From Blumeriella jaapii (lineage: Eukaryota > Ascomycota > Leotiomycetes > Helotiales > Drepanopezizaceae): a stretch of DNA of 64,000 nucleotides. Location: the NCBI GenBank assembly GCA_009599575.1, contig VWND01000076.1, forward strand, positions 1,426,001-1,490,000. The letters run 5' to 3'. Below, one piece after another: positions 33,886-45,524 of the stretch. A model generated the notes under the pieces. It ran no database searches. It saw only the letters and a program-made list of their open reading frames with translations, and was not told the DNA's origin. How positions within the stretch are numbered: position 1 is the stretch's first letter; each line of letters starts with the position of its first letter. The translations under genes and the position numbers were made by a program.

Positions 33886-34986
33886 CGCGGCTCGTCGGGG
33901 GTGGCGATGCGGGAGGAGGGCGAGGGGGAGGGGGAAGGGGAAGGGTCTGGAGGTTTGCGCAATGCGTTGGGAAGAGGTTGCGAATCTGGTGAGCATGCGC
34001 GGGCGGGGGGGGGATGAGGTTCGCCGAGAGGAAGAGGGAGAGAAGCAGGAGATGTCGAGGGGTGTGGTGGTGGTTGTGGTGGTTATGGAGGAGGTAGAGG
34101 TGAAGGAGGTGGAGGTGGTGGAGGTGGTGGTGGTGGAGGTGGTAGTGGTGGTTGAAGTGGTGATGATTGTACGCCGCAACTATTTTGTTTTGTTGACAAG
34201 TCCTTGTACTGCACCGTAGGTCTCTGTAAGTATCGAAGCTGCACGGCTCGGCACGGCACCTCGCAGCAGCGGCCCGCGCTGGGCCCAAAAGGGTTTAGCG
34301 CGGGCAGATGGCAATTCGACAAATCCGATGCGATAGACGACTGACGGTAAACACAAGAGAGCACCATCACATGCTGTACAAGAAATGCGATACGATACAG
34401 TACTGTATCGTAGAAAATACAACGCCTCCCACCCATCCTATCAGATCACGCAAAACCCTCATCACAACACGATACAAGACTGTACTGTACTGTATCTACT
34501 ACTGTGCTGTTGTATGTACTTACTGTACAACACAATAGTGAATACAGTACAGTACAGTACAACATCATTCTCGGTCTAGGCCTCTCTCCGACCAGCTGGA
34601 AAAGGCCACTCACACGAAGAGACCATGATGCGTGCTGCTGGTGAATCGAAGACGCAAGAGATCCCGTCCTCTGAGGTCCTGAATAATGATGCTGGTCGGT
34701 GCAAGATCCATCCCTGTTCGTTTCTGATTTCTCAGTACAGGACAGGACAGGACCGCAAATACGGAGCTTCTTCTTCTTCTGTGACGTCGCTAAACGCTTG
34801 TCCGCCCTGGCGCCCCGTCCGAGCACCAGAGGTCAGTCGTCAAGTCGCATGTACCTGATTTTAGGATAGTACTGTACTGTACTGCATGTAAGTATAGGTG
34901 CTTTTCTAGTACAGTATAGTATATTTAGTTAGTGTAGTATGGTATGGTATGGTATGGTATGGTATGGTATGCTATGGTATGCTATG
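33886..34986. promoter_or_regulatory. Upstream region of GPD1, up to the copia insertion
   Basis: Holds the promoter and leader of the minus-strand dehydrogenase gene. The first 300 bp are strongly G-rich on the plus strand (GGTGGT-type repeats at about 34050-34160). Farther out come GTAC-rich, self-complementary stretches (34470-34560 and 34868-34890) and a TATGG pentanucleotide repeat (34936-34986), in which the copia element is inserted. No gene is seen. Confidence 0.5.
34936..34986 (+). repeat. TATGG pentanucleotide microsatellite
   Basis: About nine tandem TATGG/TATGC units. The last five bases, CTATG (34982-34986), are duplicated at 54419-54423 as the target site of the copia element. 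Confidence 0.85.
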
Positions 34987-35170
34987 TGTTGCTAGATTAA
35001 GTGTCACGTGTTACTCACATGACTGGTTGCCAAGACAACTAGTTCCCGAGTACCGTGCACGCCCCATAAGGGCGCACACCATACCTAAGAATACTACAAC
35101 AAGTCAACCAACCCTATCGTGTGCACTTATTGCTCTCTCTGCCTATTAACTAGTCAAGATACTAGCAATA
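34987..35170 (+). repeat. 5' LTR of the nested copia (184 bp)
   Basis: Starts TGTTGCTAGATTAAG and ends ACTAGCAATA. It matches 54235-54418 and, on the minus strand, 13136-13319. Confidence 0.95.
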
Positions 35171-35186
35171 GGTTATGAGCCCCGGC
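35171..35186 (+). promoter_or_regulatory. Primer-binding site resembling the Met-tRNA anticodon arm
   Basis: GGTTATGAGCCCCGGC follows the LTR directly. It contains TTATGAG, the complement of the CTCATAA anticodon loop of Met-tRNA, with stem bases on both sides. The same site, with one transition, is next to the LTR of the truncated copy (13121-13135). Confidence 0.6.
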
Positions 35187-35193
35187 AACAAGT

Positions 35194-36694
35194 TTGTTAC
35201 ATTCATTTTCGATATTCCGACTTCAGCGCATACGCGTAAGGAATACTCGAACTCCCTCGGCGCGAACAATCACGTCGGAAACCGTCAAAGTGGCAGGCAA
35301 CGCTAAAAAGCGATCTGCTGCTGAAATTGCAGCTAATAAAAAAGCTCCATCTTCTAGAAAAGCTGCAATCAAAACGAATACTGCTTTAATCTTACCCAAA
35401 AGGACGATAGCAAAAAAGTCAAATAAAATAGCAGAAACCAATCCTGCCGGACCTTCATCTACTCCTGCTGCTGCTTCTGTAACCTTCCCTAAGTTATTCC
35501 CTCTTTCACTTTCCGATCTGCGATTTCAACTGAATAGTTCGATGCGAACAAAAACAAACACACCAGCAGAAACTCCGACATTAACGAAAAAAAACAACCT
35601 TTTCTTATTCCATCCAAAAACGCTTTTAATTCCCCCGATCGCATTTAAAAAAAAGAAGAAAACTCACGTGGCAGATCCCTTACACCTTCGGAAATCGACG
35701 TTGATTATTTAAACATTCGAAGATCACAAACACCGAATTCCCCCTCTTAAAAATCACAAGACCTTAAGCTAAATCACAATCAAAACGATCAAGACTTTGA
35801 AAAAGACTTCTCCGAAAACCCTTCTTCACCTGGAAAATCATCTTCTTTCTTACCAAAACCTTTCGAACCTGCGCGCTCGCGCAAAATAGCTACAATTTCT
35901 ATAAATCTCTTTAAAGCTACAAAGCTGAAAAGCGCTGATAATTATCAATCATAAAAAAACAAAATTATATTTATCGCAAACACAAATTATCTGGCCAAGT
36001 TCCTAAATTTAAAATCGAAGTTATATATTCCGGCTGAAATAAACGAATAAAATAAAAACCACTCCGCTATTACATTTAAAATATAACAGGATTAAAACTC
36101 CGATAACTTTTAAATAAAATTTGTAATATCTGCGAATTGCAAGCCTGGCCCAAAAAAACATATTATTAAAAAAAAAACTGCTTTTTAATATATAAAAATC
36201 CTTACAACAATAATATAAAAGCTCTGAAACAGTTTTAAAATACAACGCAATTCAAAACTACGTCACCATTAATTACGACGATTACTTCTTATTCGAAAAA
36301 TTCATTCAGACCTTCCGACTTTCTGTTACGAAACTGAAGGCTTTAAATATCGCCCCATCTATATAATAAAACCCAATTATATTTATTGCCGCATATTTAA
36401 AAAAATACGCTATATAGGCCGAACGCCAACGATTTTTATTTCGAACCTCCAAATTAAAGTCTAAAATCACTTTTAAAAGTCTAATTAAAAATATTACAAA
36501 TAAAACTCGTACGAGCGAATTTACTAAAATTAACAACGGTCAAGCCTTATATAATAACAAATCTAATTCTGCCACCAATAAAAATAAAAACGGAAAAAAC
36601 AATCAAAACAACAACGTCAACGCTAATAAAAAAAACAACAATAATAACAAAGCAAAAGAAAACAATTCCAAGCCATTTTACGCCATTGCATGCA
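35194..36694 (+). pseudogene. Copia gag remnant of the nested element
   Basis: A 172-codon frame (35194-35712) holds the basic gag N-terminus. Inward of it the frame is broken by transitions. The reading resumes near 36600 with an Asn/Lys-rich stretch and the start of a CCHC zinc knuckle (ACKYC) that is cut by the first gypsy insertion; it continues on the other side as KQKKPWHKH at about 43117-43145. Confidence 0.75.
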
Positions 36695-36699
36695 AATAC

Positions 36700-36965
36700 T
36701 GTGACGATTCACTTTTTTGCCACCTCGTGTGTCACCCCAGCAACTACGTATAGTTGCAAGCTCCCTGGTCTCCTGGTGGGTCTTCCTATCAATTGTGGAG
36801 ACTATCATGTATATAAGGCTCTTTCCCCTTAACAACCTTTGCTTTTTGCAGTTGTTGATTTTAAATGAATATTTTTGTTACAAAACCAAAGGCTCGTTTT
36901 ATACCATATGAATACGGCGATCAGTTAATTAATTTCCCAGCCCTTCGATTGATTAGATCGTTATA
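36700..36965 (+). repeat. 5' LTR of Gypsy-1 (266 bp)
   Basis: Matches 42846-43111 in full length. It ends GATCGTTATA where the 3' LTR has GATCGTCACA, that is, two C-to-T changes. A TATATAAGG-like promoter sequence lies near 36812-36820. Confidence 0.94.
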
Positions 36966-37056
36966 TTATTAACAACTCTTTTTCTACGCTGGCGACGGCG
37001 TAAACTATTTTTTTTTTCGAATTTCTTACGGGTTATACCAAAATGATCGACCGGTC

Positions 37057-39300
37057 GTGAAAAAGTTTATTTCCGTATTTCGCGAAAAATGGCTTTTGTT
37101 CAACGATCCTTCTTTTAACAAAGCTTTTCAGCTTCTGCTATTATATTTCAACTTTTCTCCTTTTTTCAATCAGCGAAAAAGCAACCTCTCTCAAAAGTTT
37201 TTTTTTCTGAAAAACAGTCTTTCTTCCGAGGAAAAAAAAATAAAAGAAAAGGCAGAGCGCCAATCATTTCGCCTGCCACCTCCTAGCCTAGCGCTGAAAG
37301 CGTTTAGTTAAGACTTTTGTAAAATTAATTAAAAAAAGCGCAAAAGCGTGAACGACAATTTTTAAAGGCTATGCGATTGCGACAGACCTTTTAATCAAAG
37401 CGTTTAGTAGAATTTATCGAACGTGCTTTTGCCAGTCGCGAATCTGCTGCTTTTTTCTTTTTTCGCAACGTTTTATTTCAACCAACAAACGCTGCAAACC
37501 AACTTTTACGCTTTTCGCGAACTTTTTTTGAATTTCCTTATAACGGCCAAAATTTTAGCGCGCTTTTTAAACGCTATAGTTTTTATTTATTTGCTGATTT
37601 TCGACTAGCTCGTATAAAGCGCGTTTCGAACCTTAAGTTTAAGCTAAATAATAATAAAAATTACAAAGCACGCCACTGGAAAATTAGAATTTTCGACAAT
37701 TTCGAATTTTACTACGATTATTTTGCTGGCGATCGATTTCGCAAAAATTATATATTCGATCAAACCGAAAGTATAGCAAAGAAATTCTTAACCTCGCGTA
37801 TTTTGGACCGCTCCGACTTTATACTTTCCGAAGAATTAATTAAAAAGATCGCCGATTTCCTAGCCGACCCTTCCGACGTTCAAAAGGCCGAAAACGAATT
37901 TAAAATGCTTGCAATAAATACGTACGACGACTTTTGGCGATTCTACCTGCGATTTTCCATTTTCGCAGCGAACGTTTAAATACGGACCGATAAACAGCTT
38001 CGGAACGCTTTTCGCGACAAAATACCAAAGCGTCTACGGGAAAAGCTGCATTTAGAATAGGCGCGTACAACGATTTTTAAAAATTGGCTCACCGCCGTTC
38101 GATAAAAAAAATAAGATCAGTTGGCTGAACGAATTTTATACGCGAATCGCTTTTCAACCAAGTCTATTATTTATTAAAATGGTAGATTTTCAACCAAAGC
38201 GTATTACGAATCAAATCGTACGTACGAAAGTCGTTCTGATGTTTTATAAGCTTTTTTTTAACCTTTTGTTTTTTTTTTTCTTCCACGCCAAAACGCCCTT
38301 TTTAGCGTTTTTTTTTTTCGATCGGACCAACGACAACGTTCGTCTTTTATTTCATACCAGAAGATTCGAGGCCAATTTGTACGATTTTCTACGGGCCGAC
38401 CTTCGGTTTCACCCAAAGGCCTTTTTAGGCTGATAGATGTAAACAAGGTCGAGCCGGCCGAAAATTCGCCTTCTAATAATAGTAATAAAAACGAAACCCT
38501 TTTCCAAACGATTTTTAAAACGCATATAAGGAAATTAAAGGTTTTTCCGCCAATCGAAGAAACGCCCAGGCCTAAGCAAAGCTTTTTTTTTAGGCGTATT
38601 ACGCGATATACGTTATTTTGACGTTCGAAAGCTTTTTAATGGCGATTTATTAATAATTTCCGTTATATTTACCAAAAATGGCTTTTCGTACAAAATGAAA
38701 GCGCTCGCCGACTTTAAAGCGAACGGTTATACGTTGATCGATTCGGCGCTGATTAAATTCTTTTTTTTTTTTTTAAAATTTTTGATTTAACCTTTCCCGG
38801 CTCCTTTTTTTGTAAAAGGGTATAATAGAGCTCGTAGCTATTTAATCATATATTTTACGCTTTTTAATTTTATTATTAATAATCGAATATAATCGTTTAT
38901 TTTTTTTTTAATTATTAATCTCGGAAATCATGGTGTGATTCTAGGAAAAGCTTGGTTGGCCGAACATCAAATTCTACTAGACTATAATAAACGCAAGTTT
39001 TATTAGCCGAAGTTTTACTTTTTTACAGCCTTTTACGCTCGTTGTATTAAAATCTTTTATTTGCATCTCCGAAAGATTTAATTTCGCCATTAAAACGACG
39101 CTGTAAAACGTAACAAGAATCTTGACTAATTGTGGCAGATTTACGACGCTATGCGAAGCGCGAAAAAGTCGAATTTTATTCGCGGTGCTAATTTCGATAA
39201 CGACGCCAATAGAATAATATAAAAAATTATATTATTTTTCCAGGCTGCCGATCTCTTTTCTATTATTTCTTTTTTTTCTTTTTTCTTTTCGTTAGAACAG
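37057..39300 (+). pseudogene. Gypsy-1 gag and protease region
   Basis: Short frames such as 37057-37311 (VKKFISVFREKWLLF...) and 38179-38433 are the readable pieces of a gag-like protein. Position and reading direction agree with gag, but no zinc knuckle could be read. The protease is expected around 38800-39200 (text like NHGVILGKAWLAEHQILLDY near 38930-38985), with frames broken. Confidence 0.55.
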
Positions 39301-39522
39301 CTTTCTCGTTTTACGAAAAATAATTATATCAAAAACCGAAAAAAAGCTTTCGCCGCGATGGCCTTTCAGTTTAATATAATCGATAATTTAAATAAGCCAC
39401 CTTTTGAATCTTTTAAACGATTAGTTCGAAGACGAATCCCTTAATCTACTGCTTATTCAATTTTTATTTGCCAGATTATTACATACGCTTTTAAGCTGAT
39501 TTTCAGAAAGAAAGCAGTTAAA

Positions 39523-40973
39523 ATGTTTTTAATTTTTTTGTACGAAATCGACAAAATACTAAACGACCTTACGTATAATACTTTTCTCAAAACCCAATTT
39601 TACAATTTTTTCGAACGTTTCAAAACTAATAAAATATCGATTTCGACCTTTTTAACCAGCTTAGCAGAGCTAATTTCGAATAAACCTTTTTTCGAATCTT
39701 TTTCTCCGGAATATAAAGATTTCGAACACGTGTTTTCTAAAGCCGCCAGTAACGAGCTAGCTTTTTACCGGCCTTACGATCATAAAATCGAGCTTACTAT
39801 AAGTAAAAAAAAGCTGAAATATATTTTTTTATATAAGATATCGATTTTAAAATTCGAGATTGTTAAAACTTATTTATAAAATAATTTTAACAAAAGTTTT
39901 ATCGAACTTTTTATCGCTTTTTTCGCTGCTTTAATGCTTTTCGCTAAAAAACCCGACGGTTTATTACGTTTTTGTATCGACTATCGAGTTTTTAATAATA
40001 TTATTCGTAAAAATCGCTATCCCTTTCTTTTTATCGATAAAACCTTTGTTCGTTTTTCGAAAGCGCGAATTTTTACGAAGCTCGATATTCGTCAAGCTTT
40101 TCACAGAATTCGAATGGACCCCGCCAGTAAAAAACTAACGACGTTTCGTACGCGTTACGGCGCCTATAAATGCAAAATGCTATCTTTTGGCTTTATTAAT
40201 AAATCCGCAATTTATTAACGTTATATAAACGACGTTTTTTCGATTATTTAAACGATTTCTACACTGCATATCTGGATGATATTTTTATTTATTCGTCCGA
40301 CCTTTTGGAACACGCCATATACGTTCGCAAAATGCTTTAAAAGCTCGCTGACGCTGAATTACAGGCCGATATTCGAAAATCTGAATTCAACGTTACTCGG
40401 ACCCGTTATCTAGGCTTTATTATTTCGATTAAAAGCCTAAAAGTAAATCCAGAGAAGGTTTCCGTAGTCGCCTATTAAAAGCTTTTTACTATTATAAAAG
40501 ATGTATAAAGTTTTTTTGGTTTTTGTAACTTTTACCGACGTTTTATTAAAAACTACGATATAATTGCAAAGCTTTTGGTTTATTTAACCAAAGCTAACGT
40601 TTTTTTTAATTTCATTTTTAAATGTCAAAAGAGTTTCGACCTTTTTATACTAGCTTTTACTACTGCACTAGTTCTATAATATTACAGGTAAAATCTTTTT
40701 TGCATATTGAAAACTAACGCTTCCGACGGCGTAATAGCTTTTGTATTTTCGCAATTCTATAGCGACGACTGGCTTCCAGTCGCCTATTTTAGCAAAACTA
40801 TAGCTTTCGCAAAGCTAAACTACGTCGTATACGACAAAAAAATATTTGCAATCGTAAGATTTTTAAGCAATTTTCGTGTTGAATTAGCTGGCTCAATTCA
40901 CCAGATCAAAATAATTATTAATTATAAAGCTTTAAAATATTTTATGATTTTTAAACTTTTAAACGCTCGATAG
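39523..40973 (+). pseudogene. Gypsy-1 reverse transcriptase and RNase H
   Basis: Frame 39523-39879 ends in a typical gypsy lead-in (LAFYRPYDHKIEL). Frame 39934-40218 is an unmistakable RT core: LLRFCIDYRVFNN, RNRYPFLFIDKTF, ARIFTKLDIRQAFHRIRM, TTFRTRYGAYKCKMLSFGF. The catalytic box reads YLDDIFIYS near 40268-40295. RNase H lies at 40707-40973 (TNASDGVIAFVFSQ, VAYFSKTIAFAKLNY, YDKKIFAIVRFL). Stops between the pieces are TAA/TAG. Confidence 0.88.
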
Positions 40974-41029
40974 GCACGCTGGGCCGAGCTTCTCGCCGAC
41001 TACAACTTTTTTATTACGTACAGACCAAG

Positions 41030-42845
41030 TAAATATAATCTTTTGGCTGACGTACTAATACGTCGTACGAGCGAATTCGACCGTCAAAACTTTTTTAAAT
41101 ACATTTAGCGCTTGCAAACTTTTTTTCGAGCAGATTAAATCGATTATCGCCTTTTGATTAAAAAATTTCGATTTTTCACGGTTTTCGAAACAGCTGTTTT
41201 TATCGTTGAAATAGCTGATTTTTTTTCCGCACTCCGTGTCGTTGATCAGCTTTTCTACGCTAATCGTACAGCCAGCAGCCTGATAGCTTTTCGAAAGGAA
41301 GTTGTACGAAACGCTACGAAAGGAAACGACGATAATAATACTCCGTTTTCGTATATATTTAAACGCGATCTGCTATTATATTACGGTCGCTTAATAATAC
41401 CAGACGTCGATTATTTTCGTTTGGCCTTTGTACGAAAAATGCACGACCAGATTTTTACCGCTTATTCTAGCGCTCGCAAAATTACGCAATTGCTTTCGGA
41501 TTAATATTATTAACGAGGTATGACAGCTTTCGTAAAATAATATTATCGCAATTGCTACGCTTATCGAAAAAGTTCTGTTCCAAAAAATAAGCGCCCCGGC
41601 TTTTTTTAACCTTTTTCTGTTTCTGACCATTTTTAAAAACACGTTATAATAGATTTTTGCAACTTTAACAAAAACAAATACGATTACGATAACGTGTTCG
41701 TAATAATAAATCGCTTTTTTAAGCAAATTATTTCGATCTTCTGCCATAAGAATATCGACGCTCGAAGTTTCGCCAAATTATATATATTCCATATATATAA
41801 GTATTTTGGCCTTTTAAAAAGTATTATTAGCGATCGTGGCCTTTAGTATTGGTTTATTTTCTGGTTTGAATTAAATAAAATACTCGATACGCAATTAAAG
41901 CTTTCGATAGCCGTTTATTTTAAAACCGACGGTCAGACCGAAATTTATAATTAATATCTGCAAAAACGCTTTCGACCTTTCGTAAATTTTTATTAAAACG
42001 ATTAAAGCGAATTTTTTTCAATAATAAATTTCGCCCAAATAATTTTTTCTTACGAAAATCTAGGTAGCCTTTTACCTTTTAAAATTGTATACGGTTATAC
42101 TTTTTATATTAATTGGAACTGGAAATTCGATACTTCCTTTTCTTCCAACCTTTTATATAAACTAAACGCAGACGAAACTCGTGCGTACGCTCGCCGCTAT
42201 TACGACGTCTGAAACCTCGCCAAATCGCATTTTTAATAAGCATACGATAAAATAAAAAAAAATGCGAATAGATTTCGCCGCGCGAACGATTTTAACGTTG
42301 GCGATTACGTATAGCTCGATATACGCTTATTTCCGACCTTTCGGCCCTTTCGCAAGCTCGATAATTTTACAAACGGCCCTTTTAAGATTATAGCCAAAAT
42401 TTTCGACAACGCTTTTAAGCTAAACCTTTTTAATATTATAAACGTACACCCAGTTTTTCACGCTAATCGATTGCGTAAAGCAGCTGACGACGCGCTTTCA
42501 GGTCAGGTTAACTCAACTTTTAAATTTATTAATATAATTGGTAAGTTTAAATACGAAATCGAAAAATTAATCGTTTGTCGAATGCAGCGGAAAACCTTTT
42601 AGTATAGAGTTTTTTGGGTAGGCTTAGATAAAGATTTCACGTGATACCCCGCGTTTGATTTTATATACGCTTTTTTAAAGGTGCGCGACTTTTATTTAGC
42701 GCATAAGGAGCTTCCCGGTCCTTCTGCAAAACTTGTAGACTGGCTGAAGGCATATTCCGAAGGTTTGGACTCGTACGATCATTTGGATAGTGACGTACCA
42801 ATGGATAAAAGCTCGAGGGCGCGCTTTTTTCGGACGGGGGGGTAG
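41030..42845 (+). pseudogene. Gypsy-1 integrase and chromodomain-like C-terminus
   Basis: Integrase starts after RNase H; 41154-41504 holds the zinc-binding region and the approach to the core (VRKMHDQIFTAYSSARKI). The core continues, broken, to about 42250. Near 42600-42770 a chromodomain-like segment reads WVGLDKDFT.YPAFDF ... KVRDFYLAHKELPGPSAKL, which is typical of fungal chromoviruses. Confidence 0.75.
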
Positions 42846-43111
42846 TGTGACGATTTATTCTTTTGCCACCTCGTGTGTTACCCCAGCAACTACGTATAGT
42901 TGCAAGCTTCCTGGTCTTTTGGTAGGTCTTCCTATCAACTATGGAAACTATCATATATATAAGGCTTTTTTTTTTTAATAACCTCTGCCTTTTGCAGTTG
43001 TTGATTTTAAATAAATATCTTTGTTACAGAACCAAAGGCTCGTTTTATACCATGTGAACACGGCGACCAGTTGACTGATCTCCCAGCCCTCCGACTGATT
43101 AGATCGTCACA
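42846..43111 (+). repeat. 3' LTR of Gypsy-1 (266 bp)
   Basis: Full-length match to 36700-36965 with transitions only by eye, followed by the target duplicate AATAC. Confidence 0.94.
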
Positions 43112-43116
43112 AATAC

Positions 43117-43974
43117 TGCAAGCAAAAAAAACCTTGGCACAAGCATAACGATTACTTTAAAATTAACAAAAAAAAGCGAAAGGCCTGGGAAAAGCGTACA
43201 GAAAAAAAGTATACTGCTCCCAAAAAAACGTTAAAAAAAAAGTTTTCTGACGACGATAAAAAAAAAATGTTCGATAAACTAATAGTCCTTACTGAATTGC
43301 CTTCTGACATTATTACCTCTGAAAACAACCTTTTTTTTATATTTAAAAAAAAGAATCGCTGGCTCTATAATACAAAAGCTACAAATCATATTTGCAACGA
43401 CCTTTCTAAGTTTACTTCTTATAAGCCCAAAGACGATTTACCCCCAATAGCTACTGCAAATGGGCCAATCAAACCCCTAGATCTAGGCATCTGCACTATT
43501 CGTACGCTCAAAACAAATGGTTTTATACGAATACTGGAATTGTATAATACGGTTTATATACCTTCTTGCCCTGTTTCGCTTTTTTCAAACTTTAAGCTCA
43601 GTAAGCTTAAAAGCTACCTGAAATCGAATATTTTTTATATAATCAACGATAATAAAATCTGCGCTATTAATAAAAAATTGTTTATTATAAAAAAGCTTTC
43701 AATCAATTCAACCTACGTCGCAATACACGCTTTACCTGCTGCTATTAAAAAAGCTCTAATTAATATCGAACTTTAGCATAAACGTTTCTGTTATTCTGGG
43801 CTATAAGCAGTTCGAAACACCCAAAACAATATTATTAATATAAAATTTAAAAAAACTAAAATAAGCAAAACACGTGTATATTAATTTTGCGAACTTGGCC
43901 GACCTATCAGAAAAACAAATAAGCGTTCGGCTCGTCCCAAACCTATTAAAGCTTTCGATAAATTACACGTCGAT
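43117..43974 (+). pseudogene. Copia protease and pre-integrase remnant
   Basis: The 169-codon frame 43267-43776 includes RWLYNTKATNHICNDLSKF. In copia proteases this is W.LDSGAT.HI; the catalytic Asp-Ser/Thr-Gly now reads Asn-Thr-Lys, two changes that single G-to-A transitions explain. The pre-integrase region follows (HKRFCYSGL.A). The start of the integrase core (KLHVDI) at about 43958-43975 is cut by Gypsy-2. Confidence 0.82.
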
Positions 43975-43979
43975 ATAAT

Positions 43980-44392
43980 TATAAGGATTGAAAGGCAGGG
44001 AAACACTAGTTCAGACAATAGAGCTCAGATAAGGTTGGATTGATAGTCAGACTGATTTTTATTTTCTACATCTCTAGTAGAAGGCGTATATAAATACAAA
44101 AGGAGGAGTGGAGCCCTCGAGAAGAGTATTTCCCAGGAAACCAGGCGAACCCCATTTAGTATGCTTTCCAGCCTCTATTCCGACCTTTTCTTAATTCTTT
44201 TTAATATAATTCTAATAACTGGTTTCTTAGCAATCACTTTTATAAAGTGTTTTATTTAAATATCATTTCCAGCTTTTACAATACTATCCGGCCTCCACGG
44301 CCTATCCGCAAAAAGTATTATTCGAAAGTTAATAAAAGGCAAAGGATCTTGGCGGATTATTTGATTTATATACGTAATATTGGTTCCTGATA
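43980..44392 (-). repeat. 3' LTR of Gypsy-2 (413 bp)
   Basis: Plus-strand ends TATAAGGATTGAAAGG and GGTTCCTGATA. The partner LTR reads TATAAAGATTAAAAAG and GGTTCCTGACA; the differences are transitions. Confidence 0.93.
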
Positions 44393-44916
44393 TTATCCCT
44401 TTTTTTAGGCTTTTGGTTCCTAAAAGCGACTGATTTTTTTGTACGTATAGCGTGCGTTACGCTTTCGAAATAACGTGCGGTTTTTTCCGTTTTCGGTCGT
44501 AAATTATAGCTGTTTCTTTCGCTTTTGGTCGTAAATTATGGCTGTTTTGCTGTTCTGTTTTTTTTGTTTTCGGTAGCGTTCGCATTTTCGTTAAAAAAGC
44601 CTTTTTTTTTAAAATAGCCGCCATTTTCCTGCTTAACTTCTTTTTTTTTTTTTTTATTTTTATTTTCTTATTAGCTTTCTTTTATCCTAATCAATTGCTT
44701 TTCGCCGCGTTCGCCGCGAACTTTCAAAATGCTTTTGATTTCTATTTGCTTTCGGTGCGCCCGCTTGATTTTACGCGAAGGCATTACAGCGGACTTCTTG
44801 CCCTTTTGCGTTTTCGAACTTCCTAGCGTGAAATACAACCGCTGCAGAGCTTCGCACACTTAGTGCTTTTTTGTGAATCCTTTAGACTTTTATTCGAATT
44901 CGCTTTTAATTAGCTA

Positions 44917-45321
44917 CAAATTCCTGCCGCACGCGCTACCGAAGCGCAAACTCTTTTCGCGGGTTTTAACGATTTTATAAATCGTTTCGATACTGCTACC
45001 GCCGCTGCCGCTTCTTTTCTTTTTGCTGCCGAAGCCAAAGCTTTTGCTAAAACCTTTATCGATTTTATTATCCACGACGTTTATATAAATCGTTTAAAAA
45101 AAGATAACGCTTCGGCTTTTATAATAGTCGGAGGTCGTGCGAATCGCGCCGCGGCTCGGGCTGCCGCTGCTGTTGCTGCGCCCGTTTTTGCCGATTTGGC
45201 GGCTGCTGCTGTTTTAAAAGCTTTAGCTGCGCCGGCCTTCCTATTTAACGACGCTAATATAAAACGTATTTTTCGACGTTTCGAAAACGTCGCTCGGATT
45301 TACTCTGATCAATTAAGTTAA
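44917..45321 (+). other. Antisense Ala-rich open frame in the 3' part of Gypsy-2
   Basis: The plus strand is open for 134 codons, with no ATG start, from a TAG (44911-44913) to TAA (45319-45321). It reads as a coherent alanine-rich protein: PAARATEAQTLFAGFNDFI, then RANRAAARAAAAVAAP, ending NDANIKRIFRRFENVARIY. The ending resembles the start of gag-like proteins of fungal gypsy elements (pattern F.G.N..RFLR.FE..A..Y), but I cannot confirm this. It is opposite in direction to the rest of Gypsy-2 and lies beyond the end of its pol. Nearby DNA has stops in all frames, so this open stretch is unusual. Confidence 0.5.
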
Positions 45322-45524
45322 ATTCTGAATTCTTACGAGCATATCGTAATTGCAATTTAAGATTCGACTACGGCTATCGTAAAAGCTTTAACTAAGATAA
45401 ATCGAATACTTTGCGAATTCGTTTAATATTAATTTCTTTTAATTTGCCGCTGCTTTTAAATCTGAAAAAAATGGCGATAACGATAAAAAAAAAAATAACG
45501 ATAAAAATAAATTAGCTTAGCGGT

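Larger units (their letters stand above)
36700..43111 (+). mobile_element. Gypsy-1: Ty3/gypsy element with C-terminal chromodomain-like segment
   Basis: A 6412-bp element with two 266-bp LTRs (TGTGACGATT...GATCGTCACA) and target duplicates AATAC at 36695-36699 and 43112-43116. The order reverse transcriptase, RNase H, integrase places it in Ty3/gypsy. A G-run just before the 3' LTR (about 42834-42842) is the likely polypurine tract. It interrupts the gag zinc knuckle of the copia element. RIP-type stops occur throughout. Confidence 0.94.

Noticed and set aside
33644..34288. Val/Glu-rich plus-strand and Thr- or His-rich minus-strand frames upstream of GPD1
   Set aside because: They arise from the GGTGGT-type repeat in the promoter region; apart from the possible N-terminal extension of GPD1 nothing supports them as genes.
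34400..34900. Possible inverted-repeat element made of GTAC-rich text
   Set aside because: The self-complementarity comes from short repeated GTAC motifs; no defined terminal repeats or target duplication could be found.
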